Of a stretch of DNA of 6,058 nucleotides, positions 6,042 to 6,058 are shown one piece after another; positions within the stretch are counted from its first letter, which is position 1, and each line of letters starts with the position of its first letter. The notes beneath the pieces are model-generated. The model saw only the letters and a program-made list of their open reading frames with translations, was not told the origin of the DNA and ran no database searches. A program made the translations under genes and the position numbers. Origin of the DNA: Oxalobacteraceae bacterium UBA6704 (lineage in GTDB: Bacteria; Pseudomonadota; Gammaproteobacteria; Burkholderiales; Burkholderiaceae_D). The stretch covers positions 476-6,533 of the forward strand of contig DKJA01000037.1 of the NCBI GenBank assembly GCA_002454505.1, given 5' to 3'.

Positions 6042-6058
6042 CGTGTCCACGTCGGTGC
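6042..6058. repeat. Inverted partial copy of the post-putA repeat, cut by window end
   Basis: CGTGTCCACGTCGGTG (6042-6057) is the exact reverse complement of 5959-5974, across the junction of the inner palindrome and right outer arm of the nested repeat. The last base, 6058, breaks the match (C where T is expected). The two copies face each other across the putA terminator, the arrangement of paired bacterial interspersed repeats. Whether the copy continues beyond the window is unknown. Confidence 0.65.

Noticed and set aside
5514..6050. 178-codon minus-strand open frame at the right end
   Set aside because: It runs antisense over the end of putA, its terminator and the repeats, has no recognisable domain, and reflects codon bias.
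5925..6058. CRISPR array or IS-element ends
   Set aside because: The repeats are inverted rather than regularly spaced direct repeats, there is no transposase gene in the window, and no target-site duplication could be seen.

Overview
The window is GC-rich with strong G/C third-position bias and looks like a chromosomal segment of a betaproteobacterium. The protein sequences and the style of the intergenic stem-loops are most like the Oxalobacteraceae (Massilia/Duganella-type), but this placement is inference from recalled family patterns, not a search. Three genes fill nearly all of it, and no gene-free stretch exceeds about 190 bases.

Layout. On the minus strand, an Lrp-type regulator (1630-2085) is followed 43 bases later by a methyl-accepting chemotaxis protein (48-1586), probably as a two-gene transcript. 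That transcript would end in a long hairpin with a T-run at the left edge (1-49). On the plus strand, diverging from the regulator across a 189-base spacer, lies putA (2275-5910). It encodes the bifunctional proline dehydrogenase / glutamate-semialdehyde dehydrogenase that converts proline to glutamate. Downstream of putA come a nested inverted repeat (5925-5979), an intrinsic terminator (5987-6013) and an inverted partial copy of the repeat running to the window end (6042-6058).

How the genes fit together. This PutA begins at the alpha/proline-dehydrogenase region and lacks the N-terminal ribbon-helix-helix DNA-binding domain with which E. coli-type PutA represses its own gene. It does keep the C-terminal ALDH-like domain and conserved C-terminal motif (type B architecture). 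The divergent Lrp-family gene is the natural candidate for the missing regulator. The spacer holds a good sigma70-like promoter for the regulator with an A/T-rich inverted repeat over it, a promoter for putA with a weak -35 (as expected if activator-dependent), and a 16-base palindrome in the putA leader. The chemoreceptor has an unusual order: membrane hairpin first, signalling coiled coil in the middle, putative sensor domain at the C terminus, all cytoplasmic. Its place behind the proline regulator suggests, without proving, a link between amino-acid metabolism and motility.

I found no clearly new biological system. The points most worth a second look are the chemoreceptor architecture and its operon context, the related stem-loop repeats at the two window ends (with a compensatory base-pair change), and the operator-like palindromes in the lrp-putA spacer.
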